NCBI GenBank assembly: GCA_936440205.1
Contig: OW387133.1
Span: forward strand, 47,642,374 to 47,706,373
Origin: Lepidonotus clava
Taxonomy: Eukaryota; Annelida; Polychaeta; Phyllodocida; Polynoidae
Direction: 5' to 3'
DNA: 64,000 bases
Part shown: positions 21,190 to 32,304 of the stretch, one piece after another
How positions within the stretch are numbered: the stretch's first letter is position 1
How the letters are laid out: every line of letters begins with the position of its first letter
Translations under genes and position numbers: made by a program
The notes under the pieces: generated by a model
What the model was told of the DNA's origin: nothing
The model's database searches: none
Seen by the model: only the letters and a program-made list of their open reading frames with translations

Positions 21190-21430
21190 AATCTCTGCCA
21201 TACGCGACCTCAGTGACGCGCGACCTGTCGCGTACAGCGCGCCGCGTCGCGTCAATATACAAATTGGGCGACATTCACTCGGCGACAGTGGGTCGCGGAT
21301 GGGCGGGGTCGCCCAGGTCGCGGCATCTGGGCGACCAGACACCGGCCCCGGCATAATAGCCATTAGGACGCCAGCGGAAATAACACTCGCCTTCGTATTG
21401 ACGAAGTGTCAGCGCGACGGCCGGCAAATT
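21190..21430. promoter_or_regulatory. cluster of GCGAC/GTCGC sites
   Basis: GCGAC or its reverse complement starts at 21204, 21220, 21227, 21246, 21268, 21282, 21292, 21308, 21317 and 21331, with an eleventh at 21414. Ten copies in about 130 bases is far above chance (well below one expected). The block is CpG-rich and has no coding frame. A homotypic transcription-factor site cluster is the natural reading; the factor is unknown. Confidence 0.5.
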
Positions 21431-22519
21431 TGATAGGAATGACGAAGGGTGAACCCAATTTGTGCTCTCGCCTTTTCCCTACTCTCCTCCATACGTAGTC
21501 GGTTTTTATTCACGCTGTATACCATCCCGAGACACTTCGTGGCATGTATTGGCCCTACCCCTGGGTTTACCTTCAGCAGACAGAAGCCAGTTTAATGTCT
21601 CATATTTCTTTTGTTTTATACATCCCTTTGGCCAATGATGCTTCCCGGACCCCCTCCCGCCGACCACATTACGCGCCCCCTCCGCTCGCCCACTCCTCCC
21701 GAGGCCGATACTGTCTGTGCCGGTGGTGGGCCCGGTCTGAGTTACCACTGCCCCGACAGCGATAGGCTCTTCCCCCATAACGGCCGAATTGCCGTCTACG
21801 GTGGTCAGGCCTGAAATAATGGGTCAATCTGGCGCTATCCCCTAGATCTACTCTCCGTTGGTCTTGGTGCTGGTCGGAGGCGGTGGTCGAGCACCAGGCA
21901 GACTCCCCTGGGTGGGCTCCGTCTCGTGCACAGCTGCAGCTAGCGTGAGAATTGAAAATGGGAACGCTCAGAAGCACTTCTTTTTATGACCAGCGCAAAC
22001 TATATGTTGATGGATTTTTCCGTGGGAGTAAAGTGGATTATATAGATTCTGATACTTTGGTATTCACTCTCATCTTTCAGATCTAGAGCTTCACGTTATT
22101 CTATATTTACCCGGTAAAGCACAGGGTCGAAGCTAAAAGTGTTACCATTAGTTAATAAAAGGTCATCACATTTTTGTATGTAAGCATTTGAAGTGCTCAA
22201 TAACATATTTATAGATAGAGTTCTATAACTCAATAATCGTTCACCGCTGGGGGCACCAGTAAAAAAGGGCTGGCAGCATTCCAAACACGCACAGCATTTC
22301 GCCCTCTTAGTGTAGTTTAAGTCCCACTAAGTGGAAGAGGCTAGATCCCACTAGGCTCTCCTGGATCCACTCCTGGGTCACCGTTACCTTCCGTAAAAAC
22401 ATACGATATGCCTATATAATATAAACACGCGCCTGGAAAAGCTGTGAAAAAAATGTTTTCAATGCTTGCTCTTATATCATTCTTTTTCTTACCACATGCT
22501 GACGGATGGGGTTTGATTT
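21431..22519. other. non-coding, moderately GC-rich then AT-rich
   Basis: 21640-21900 is C/G-rich with CCGCC/GGCGG words and may extend the regulatory block. The remainder shows nothing I can support. Confidence 0.35.
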
Positions 22520-23060
22520 AAATTCAGATTTGACGCAGCGATCTACCGCCATCGGTGGGGCGACCAGGGCGGGTGTGGTCGGAGGCCGTATGATTATTGC
22601 TCTGACCATTGGCCTCTAATAGATGGCGGGCCCCTCCAGCAGGGTGGACCAGCTGGCGGGCGGGCCAAGATTGAAGACGGGAGGTGGCACCACGGGGAAT
22701 GCAGATGGATGAGTCCGGGGGGCGGGCCTGGGGGGCGGGGGGCCTCGGGGGCGGACCCAGACGCGGGCGGGGTCCGGCGGGCGGGCATTCAGCTGAACAT
22801 GCCCAATACCAAGGATAGAGATACATGACAGCGCCGACTCCATTCCTCATCCCCGACACGTCCAATCAATAGGAATATCTCCGAGGGCCGTCGCAGGGGT
22901 AACCCTGCTGGCCCTGGGCCCAAGAAGCCGCCTTCACCCCTGTCGGACCTGGCCCGACGCATCCATAATGCCCCAAGGATAAGGGAAAAAAGGGCTCATG
23001 CCCTGCCGAGCAGCTCGCCAGCCTAGCTGACCTTGGCAACGTCACAGAGCAGCGAGTCAA
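22520..23060. promoter_or_regulatory. GC-rich block with quadruplex-prone G runs
   Basis: 22717-22790 on the plus strand contains at least six runs of three or more G within 75 bases. Flanks up to 23060 stay CpG-containing (GGCCCGACGCATCC). A regulatory island is likely; short frames on the minus strand are proline-rich composition artefacts. Confidence 0.4.
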
Positions 23061-26000
23061 ATTACATGTTCATGATTTCTTCGAAGCCTTTGCCTCTTAG
23101 GCGACTTTCCTTTAAATAGAAAGCTGCAGATATGGGCATTCGACTGTCGATCGACTGTGCTTGTAATTAAAAATGTGTTATCTATACAGTTTCCAAACTA
23201 CGCACCAAAGTGGTCACTGGTCATCAGTTCTTATAGATGTTGTGCAGATGACGCCGCACTCGTCAGAAAAACGACTAGCGGCCAGGTTTGGTGGATAAAA
23301 ATGTATTTTGGTGATCTTCGAATTTAAAATGCGCGCAACCCACGTTTCTATTGTTATAATATTAATTATGGTATCCTAATAAATGTTAGACACTAAAATT
23401 AGACACGTTCTAAACTGAATTTCTTTGACTGAATTACTTTTACTGTGATGATAATTTGCTTTTATCAAATGGGATATCGAAAATGCAGCTGAAGAAATGG
23501 GTGGTCTTATTTACAATGATACAATTATTGCCATAAGAGACAGAGAGAAATATTACCTTTCTACTTTTTTATACATTGCATAGCAACAAAAACACTTGCA
23601 AAACAAAACAATTATATACATACTAACAATGACAGATGCACACGAAATTGTACACTGGGTAGATCCTTATCTTCAAATCTAAGAACCATAATTCCCATGA
23701 TATTATAAGTCAGTCACGGATCCGGAATGCCTCAAGAGCGACAATGTTCTCGAAAACTATGAGTACCCAATGCATATTCAGGCAGTTTGAATTTTATGTT
23801 CGGATGGGAACGTTTCAAAGTTGGTTTCTAGTTTGGAAACGAAATATTCCTTATAATCAAAATTGATCTATTCAGCAATTTTTATGGCGGTACAGTTATT
23901 TCCGATTTATTGCATTACTCTCTCATGCAATCTGAGGGACAAAGGAACATCGAAGACCATTAAGTAGGATGTATTAGACATGTAGGCAGGTTTCTATTGA
24001 TCTCCTTTCGTGAAAGTATTTATTGCGTGGCTGTAACTGCTTGAAAGAACGATATGAGCCATGCCAGTCGTGTTCCAATGATAACGCTGGCAGACTTCCA
24101 TAACAGCATTGATTGAGCGCATTGTTACTCCCCCAGACAACACTATCACACCAAGGCACTTTTTACACTTGCTCCCTAAGTCTGGTTGAATTGGCTCAGG
24201 ATGAAGACCCATCTTTCAGGCTCATTTACATCTATTTAAATGCAGGCTGTGTATTGCCTCCTTCCCTATGCAGGCAGTGTACGGGCTTTATCCCAAGAGA
24301 GTTCCCTCAGCCGAGAAGTAATTCGATTACTTGGCCCGGCGCCGCGCTGAAGATATCCATTGGAATCTAAATGCTAATGTAGCTGGGACATGTTCTGCAC
24401 TGGGATCACGGGTTGGATGCTGGAAATTAATGATGCGCACATTTATAACACCAAATTTAATTGTTTGGTTATTGTGACAGATTGATGGATTCCCTAAGGG
24501 GACATGGGACATTGACTGCATGGATTACTATGTGGTGAATAGGGGAGGGTATAGGCCCTATATGTATAGAGGGACATATCTGCTTCTCCAATATCTTTCT
24601 ATCTGGTATTTTGAATTTCTCCTTTTCAAGCCCTGTTGACTCTATGACATACATAGTGGACTTATACCCAACAGCAGTTGCACTTATTTACTCAGTCATA
24701 GATTCACTCACCAATTTTCTCGTGTTATTGACTGGTCCTTTAATCGTTAGCCCACCCACTCCATAAGTAGGCAGTGGCCCTATAGTCTGAATATAAACTC
24801 CATGAAAAGGTAGAGGTGGTCAATATATGGCCTTAAGATTTGTTCTTAGGTCCTGTATGATAACATATATGAAGATAGGATAAAAGTCTAAATCAGACAA
24901 GATGACTGGGAAATGGATCACCCTGCTATCACTGTCTGTGGCTTCTGGAAGTTATTCTCACATTGAACTTTCCCTACTTGATAATAGAAACTAGGCAATC
25001 ACTGTGATTTGTTGAAAAGATATAATTATCAGCAACTCATGACAATAATATTTGTACCATTCTTACAAATTTCTATATCTCGATGAGTTAATGGCATATG
25101 AATACTTTTAGAATATTAAAAAGTATTTAGAAAATAGATAAAGGGGTACACAGGTCAAAACTGTCTGCAAATCATATCCCCTTATCTCTGTGTCTTTTAC
25201 AACACCCCTTCCCAAACTAGTCGAAGACTTTATGAAGCACATTGAGCTTCAGGACACGTCTCTGCATTCACAAATACATTTTCACATTAACCTTTCGGTA
25301 ATATTTTATTTACAAAATACCCAAGACTCGCACTGAACGCGCTCTCACTTGCTCGCGGAGATCATGAAAACATGAGGAACGGGAACAGTTATATGTATAT
25401 ACATTTTGATGATCCATCTTTACTCACAGCATTATAAAAGGGAATGGCATGTAAGTGGGTGTCTACAACAATAGATAGTACTTCTACCAGCAGTAAAGGC
25501 AGGGCGTAATGAAATATCAGGCAGGATAGAGCACGACTGTCCAGTTAGAACGGGTTTCTCCCATTACCTCATTACCAGTAATCAGTGTCATGATGTAGAA
25601 AAGAGTAACCCGGCCTTCAGAGTTGATCTCCATCGGATATAGCTTCGTTACAAAATCCACCGGTTATCCATGAGTAGCTAGAAATTTAGTAGCAAAAGTG
25701 TTAGTTAGTGCCAGCACTGAGTGAGATGGACATAAAACCTTTAGACATTCCAATGTGAATCTTTGTCAGAGGAGGTAACAAGTTTAAAACACGTATAGAG
25801 ACATCTTCAATATCAACACATTCATAGTTAACACTCTCTGTGCCTTATTCACAGCATAGCCGGCGCCACCGTTCCAGTGCACATTTTACCGTAGCTTCTA
25901 CAGAATAAGGTCGCAATAAAATGCCTGAAAGGTCTCTGGAGAAAGATCTTAACGACGCTTGCGGTATATAGATCATGCATCTAGGCAGTGTGACAATTTT

Positions 26001-26699
26001 ACAATACAAATGTAAAGGTTTGCTTTAACACGCAGGGCAAACATTATCAAAATACTTGTTTTCCATTCAATGATCAGTATTATGATTTCTGGGAAGTTTT
26101 AAGGAAACCATCAAGATAAACACACCTACTTATCAACTGCACCGTCCGAACAGCAGTAATTAGTAACATTGCAGAACGGTTTACTCATTTTGACAATGTT
26201 GAATCTCTTCTAATTAATAACTGTACATTTAAAGAGAGAATGCGTTACTTAACACACTGAACACATGTCTATATCTCTGCAAAAATGATGGCGGCAACCA
26301 TTTCGTCTAGCCATGCAAATACATTAGGTAAATTAACAGTTCCTTCTCAATGCGAACATTACTGATTAAAACATGAGATCTTAAGGGAATAATTCTCTTA
26401 TCATACAATGATAACAAAGAAGCTGGTAGCGGCGTCCAATCACCATATCATGCACATTATGCACACCAGAGATCACACCTATTAAGTCTTCCAAGTGTCC
26501 ATTTAGAACCTAAACCTCCCTGATTATCAAGTGACCTGGAGGTGATGGAGGAGAAAAGGGTTAAGTCAAGATATTGGATAGTGTCTAGAAAGAAGGGATT
26601 AAGGTAGAGTCGGGGGATGGGGGTTATGTATTATCAGTTATAGGTGATCCCTTGTGAAAGTAAGCTGTGAGATGGAGAAGAAAGTAACCCCTCTCCTGG
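23061..26699. other. gene-free AT-rich stretch
   Basis: I find no coding region, RNA gene or repeat that I can defend. A small GC-rich spot occurs at 24330-24350 (CCCGGCGCCGCGCTG). Confidence 0.45.
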
Positions 26700-26880
26700 A
26701 AGATTCTCTCCGGTAGATGGTGACCAATTTACTGTGGTCGCCTGAAACAGTGATCAATCGAGATAACAAGGTATTGCTGGGTACCCTGACGCGGCAGGGG
26801 TGGGTCAGACATCCCCCTAGCGGCCATCAGCGATAATAACATCTCTGCAGCAGCTACATCAATTGCTTCACATTTTCTGG
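26700..26880. promoter_or_regulatory. possible conserved regulatory element
   Basis: A mixed-composition island holds ATCAATCGAGATAA, GACGCGGCAGGGG and CAGCGATAATAACATC, dense in homeodomain-like and GATA-like words. It has no coding frame. The call is based on composition only and is weak. Confidence 0.18.
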
Positions 26881-28242
26881 ATGTTCTTACTCTGATTTCT
26901 TAACAACCACACAAAAGTTGGCTGGTGATGACGTAAAAACCTCAATGGGAAATCAATACCTGCGGTTTGTCAAGTCTTTGGATAAAAAACGAACACATGT
27001 GATAAGGACAACAGAGTTTTACGATGAAAACATTTGTCTTTTGATTGTACCATTGATCATGATAATAACAATAATTTATCATGCTGACGATGAGACAGCA
27101 TTAGTGTTACTGACTTTGACTCTACTGGTCGTCGTCTGGGTCTGGGATGGTGACAGTCCGCATACTGCAGTCAGGTGCAGTATGGCTGTAAATTAACCAT
27201 GGCCGTGGTGGTGGTGGTTGTCGGGCGGGGGGGCTTAAGCTCACGTGTGATGCACATCATACACTCGGTTCCTGCTGCTGTTGCTGCTCAGAAATGCTCG
27301 TCCCTATACACCTCCAGGGGGCATATCCTTCACTGGCCTCAGATATGACTAGATTATTCACACCTCCTGCGTTAGGAGGGGGGCTGCTGCTTGTAAACTG
27401 ACGCACTGCCGGCGGGCTTCAACACGATTACCGACACATCTCTACGTTCTGCATACCTAATCTGCTGACTGCATGGCACGGGCTGAACACTGCTTGGGGG
27501 GGCCTTCTGAACGACACGCTGTCGTCACCTCACAGCCCACTCCTTTTGAAAACACGTCCATCTCATACATTGCCAGCACAGTTGACACAGGACTATGTCG
27601 ACGTATTCAGAGACTAACACATTTGCCGAATTCTCTCAGTTCCCTGTTATAAAAGCCATGCTCTTTGTCTGCATGCAGAACACATATAACATGTCGTGTG
27701 TTTATAAGAGTCACAAGCCGAGAAGCCTTTGGTGCCTTATATTAACGCGATGGGATGATGAAGATGAAGCGGCGACAAAGCCCTAAGTGACAAGGAGCTA
27801 GACCCTGTGTCAAGGAGAACTAAACGCTACATTACTTCAGCAGCATTCCAATTCCTGAAAACAGTACTACAGAGGACTAGATCTACCTTAAAAGTGTTAC
27901 ATCTCCATCGGCCAGGGACAGCATTATTATGCATTAATATATATATATATCCTTCCCGTCCTTATGTTGTGCAAATCAGTTGAGTCAGCAAGCCTTTATG
28001 TGTTTTATACTAGTTCAAGTTCTATCCCTCCGGTGGTGATGGGCGTATGTAGTATCCTGGCGCTGAGGAATACATGTTCCTCCAGTAGTGTATAACGATG
28101 CATGTGGCGGTCACACTGGAGGAGCCTAGCTAGCGCTGCCTGGGGCGTCTCTCTATGCTGTAGGAGCACAGATTTAGACGTCGCAGCTGCGGCTCCTCCT
28201 GCCCCTCCCTCGGCCATGGCTCACCATCCCAGACGCCTCATG
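26881..28242. other. spacer and 3' flank of the gene at 28243
   Basis: No confident gene. G-rich (GGT)n-like sequence occurs near 27206-27233 and an AT run near 27936-27951. The 3' UTR of the minus-strand gene ending at 28243 must lie in the right part; no AATAAA is evident close to its stop. Confidence 0.35.
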
Positions 28243-31200
28243 CTATGTGATCGTAGTGGAGTGTCTATAGAGTATCTTGTCACAGGAGCTGAGGCATTTC
28301 TGCACGGTGTCGTTGACGCCCTTGATGTCCTTGTGGTTGGCGCCGGGCCCCGTGCCGGCCGCGCCCGTCACGGTGGTGGCGGCGGCCATGGCGGCGGCGC
28401 TGGGGTTCTCGGCGCTGGCGCTGCGGCTGATCGGGGTGGGCATGACGCCGGACACGGCCGCCACACAGCTGCGGGCGTCCATTACTCCCATCATGGAGGA
28501 GGAGGCGGCGGCCGCCGTGGAGGTGCTCGCCGTGTCGGAAGTGCCGTCGAGCAGCTCAATAGACGAGCGTGGGGTGGTCAGCGTGGACAGGGAGCGGCGC
28601 ACCTGCGGCGCGTCGGCCGACTGGGTGCGGCGCGGCCAGCTGGAGCACTCCGCCATGGATCGGTTCCACTCCTCCCGGATGGCGTTCAGCTTCTCCTGCG
28701 TCTGAACGCGCGTCCGTTCCATCAGGTCCTCCAGTGAGCGCTCTATGTCCTCCTCCGTGCGGAAACTGAGGCGCACCCTGGAGGGAGCGCTGGCGCTGCT
28801 GTCGCTCCTGGTGAGAAGGTTGGGAGAGCCGTGGCGGTGGTGGCCCACCGGCAACGGGGTGGACGTCTGCCTCTGAACGGGAGGTCTGATGGCGATGGGG
28901 GAACTCGCCCCGGGCCAGCTGAAGCGGATGCGGCCCAGGCCGTTGGAGCCGCCGCCGCCCGCCCCGCCACCCCCTCCAGTGGCCGTGGGCGAGTGCAGCG
29001 AGTGTTGGCGGTAGGCCTTGCTCCAGCTCGGGCTCTTTTTCACCGGAGACATCACCAGGGGGCGCTTGGGTGAGGAGTCGAGGAACTTGGTCAACTCGGG
29101 CGGGATGCCGTTGGCGTCCGAGTCGCTGCGCTGCAGGCGCAACGTCCGCTGGATGCGCTCCCACAGGGTCTCCTTGCTGGACTTGTTCTTGCGGAACGTC
29201 CACGTGAGGGTGAGGGTGATCTTGTGGTGGCCGTCCGTGATGTTCCATTTGAGCCCGTCCCGGTGCTGCTGCATGTGGATCAGGAACTGGATGACCACCC
29301 TGGGCAGGCCGTAGGTGGACATGGTGGGGGAGTCCTCGGCCTGGCCGCCGGAGCAGAGGTCAAGGTCCACTGGCTCCAGGGTCGGGGGTTCAAGTCCCTG
29401 CTGCTGCAGCGCCTGGGATCAAAAGGGGGGAATAGGGGGGTTGGGGCTACAGGGGGAATCTCATCGTCGTCGTGATATGGTTATCCTGAGAGCTGGAAGA
29501 AGCTTTCCCTCACCTGAGTGAATCATGCAAAAATGGACATGCTAGGTTGGATCCCTTGGGGATCATACTTTCTCAAGCATGTACTCTGGGGTGGGAGTCC
29601 TTGTCATCATCACGATGTGCCTATGGATCAACGGTACAAAGAACACGCACATGTGTGGGAATAATCCGTCTTTTAGAATCCGCTGGTGTGTTTTTCCCAC
29701 GTGTAATTTCATATGGCTCCTATAGCAATAAGTAAAGAAAATAAATTACCTAAGTCTGGTTGCAAAAATTTAAGATGCACAGTGGATATCTTAAAACCCA
29801 TGCAGAAACATATAGAAATAAGAACAAAAAGATCAAATACCACCTAGTTCGCACACCTTCAATGTAGGTTTTGTCCTCGCCACATTCTAGTGTGAACTAT
29901 TCCCGAGGGCCTTTCAGGCAATAGCTTTTCATTGCCACTAAAGTAGAGCATAGCATCCCTTAGCCCAACACATTAGCATTGACGTATGACCTCGGCGGTG
30001 GCACACAGCCCCAGGGTCAGTAAAAGGCCCTTTAGAAGACGAAAATAAAGCCTGGTCCTATGGAGAAACACAAGCACGTCGACGCCAGTAACCAGAATGA
30101 AATGCCAATGCTGTCTCTCTAGTAGTAACTCCTACCCAGGTTGGCAACTCCAGTAGTGAGGAGAGCCTAGATGTAGGTGGTGGTGGCGGTGGTGGCGACG
30201 TTAATGGTGGTGCTGGCGGCGGTGGTGGTAGTAGTAGCAGTGGTACGGATGGCTGTGGTGGCCGTGATATCACAGGGCCCGGTGGCCGGTGACTGAGGGC
30301 CATGTTCGGTCACTAGTGCTGCCTGAAAGGGCCATTCAGCAGCCCTTTAGATGCCCTCCGTCTGTGTCAGGTGGCGGCAGGTGGGTCCTGCAGCTCGTCT
30401 CCGCACCAGCCGGGTGCACCTGGGTAAGGGCGGCGGTCACCGGCATCTGTGAAAAGGGATAAAGTGAAAGCATACCGTCAGTGGCGCACGTACAACGTAC
30501 GTGCACGCAGGTAGAGGCACTCAACCACAAAACACACATTGCTGGTCACGCAGTGATTTCCATGAATAAAGCGACAAAAACGGCGTAAAATGCCTATTAA
30601 ACAGATGGTCAGCAGAATGCCTAAACGGGTGTTTAACCTTCATACATATTCAAATAAGAACACCTTGTGCACTATTTGAAAGCGAAGTAAAATTGGACAG
30701 AATTTTCCTATGAATATTTCTCTAAAAACTAAAGTACGTTTGAGCATGCACAAAATAGTTATAACAGTATAATGTCATGTATATCTGGTTTATATCTGAT
30801 CATATATAACAAATTGTTAACCTCTCCTATGTCGCTGCTACTGCTGCTCGCTACACAACCTCAGTGGGCACGCGTGATTGAACCTTTAGAAATGTGGCCT
30901 AGTTTTGGTTATTGTGAAATGTTGGTAACACCAGCTCCGGCGTGTAAACACACTCTTATAAGGTTCTAACTACAGAGGAGTGTAACCTAATATCAAGTAG
31001 ACACGTATCAAAATGTTATTTACGATATCAAAGTACCTGAATAGAGGGTGTTTTAAGGTAAAGGAATGTAGTCTCTCTATAGCCCTTAGTCGTAGAAAGT
31101 TAAATAAATTCATTACTAAGTGTCTGCAAAAAAGAACAATTATTCATTCGCCTATAGTACCCTGGGGGCGTTTTAAGATTCGTCGACCTTAATGATCGCT

Positions 31201-32304
31201 GCCAGAAGGTATCCTATCTCTGCGGTCCTATCAGAAAGGCCTCAGACCAGCCTATCAACCCAACAATCTCCAGCCTGCTTGGACACTTCCCGGCACTTAA
31301 GACCCAGGGCTAGTTGTAAATGGAGCCACTTTGAATCGCCTGGAAACTACTACAAAGCGTACCTGCAGCTATGCCATGGGATGTCGGCTAATTTCCTCTC
31401 TGTTATGGTATCCATAAACGGCCGGGATGAATAAACAATGAACCCACGCGTCTTTGGAACTCGGAGTGACTTAGATTAAAGCGGCTGTTAAAAATAATGG
31501 GCCATTGCAGGTAAAAAGACAATTCATGAGTCAGAGTCCAAAGTACTAAACCTGAGGTCCCAGGAAGGAAGAGGATGTGTGGTGTAGTGTTGTAAGGTAC
31601 TTGACACACTTGGCGTTGCCAGGTGCACATGAGAGAGGCCGACGAGATCGGTGAGTGTGTGATGATTAACTTTGATAAAACAGTCCTATTACTGACATAT
31701 CCAATCTCGGTGCCCTCCTTGTTAATGCCTCACCCTCCGCGCCCCTTCTCAATCTGGTAAATAGTTAAGTGGCGTTCTCTAACAAAACGCCTTTTAAAGC
31801 TGAGAGCACTCTGGCGTGACCGTATACAAGTATCCGGAGGCCCAAAGGTGTGTGCCTTAGGGGGAGTTGTATCTATATAAGGCGGCCAGCATCTTTGTGT
31901 ATGGCTGCCACCGTGAACGGTGCCTTTTAGAAACGTGCCTGTTTAGCGGGGACCTTTTGCCCCCAATAACCGCACGGTCCACCTGTCCAAGGGCACAGAC
32001 ACCATACAGCATACCTTGATCGCTCGGCAGGAACCACCCCTCTACCCCCTGCTCCACTCCCACACCCTTGTGGCAGACCCCAAGCCAACAAAAGGTCGTA
32101 CCTTACCGTTCTCACCACTCCAGGTAATGTGATCTCCAGGGTTGGCTGCATGGTTGACCGGCGGTCACCCGCATACATATTTATATCCACCCCGATGTGT
32201 GAGAACGCCGACTGACCGCTTGACCCGCCACCACCAGGATCAAGATCACAGAGCATCGGGGCTATAGAAAGACCCAACCAATCCCAGTGGGCACCCACAT
32301 CAGT
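28243..32304 (-). CDS. unrecognised Ser-rich basic protein, two to three exons seen
   Basis: The large last exon (28243-29412) follows a C/T-rich tract and acceptor (GATCCCAG), is phase 0, and is open for 389 residues. An upstream exon (32107-32304, acceptor AACGTAG, donor GTAAGG) is also phase 0 and ends MQPTLEITLPGVVRT; its internal MLCDLDPGGGGSS could be the start codon. In the last exon, residues 34-75 form a compact segment (GLPRVVIQFLIHMQQHRDG, then ITLTLTWTFRKNKSS). A low-complexity Ser/Pro/Gly region follows, then a charged helix about 219-254 (EEDIERSLEDLMERT...NAIREEW) and an Ala/Ser-rich tail ending CDKILYRHSTTIT. No signal peptide or membrane segment is seen. RS-rich stretches suggest phosphorylation. 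The exon is strikingly GC-rich. I do not recognise the family; upstream exons may be missing. Confidence 0.6.
30172..30262 (+). repeat. GGT/GGC triplet-rich tract
   Basis: Imperfect GGT/GGC/AGT triplets lie within the presumed intron. The plus-strand frame through it (NSSSEESLDVGGGG...) is open for about 50 codons, but this follows from the triplet composition. Confidence 0.6.
30420..30446 (-). CDS. possible 27-base microexon of the gene at 28243-32304
   Basis: A strong pyrimidine tract and acceptor (TTTATCCCTTTTCACAG) precede nine codons (MPVTAALTQ) followed by CAG and GTGCAC. It would be phase 0 at both ends, compatible with the exons on either side. Without a donor of full consensus the frame instead runs to a stop at 30336. 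Confidence 0.22.

Noticed and set aside
26918-27196. 92-codon frame with two hydrophobic segments, possible small membrane protein
   Set aside because: Non-ATG start or an internal ATG in weak context, no promoter or conservation evidence; hydrophobicity follows from T-rich composition.
28102-28737. Long Gly/Ala/Arg-rich plus-strand frame
   Set aside because: Shadow of the GC-rich minus-strand exon at 28243-29412.
29381-29395. GGGTTCAAGTCCC resembling a tRNA B box
   Set aside because: Lies inside the coding exon, with no A box, stem pairing or terminator around it.
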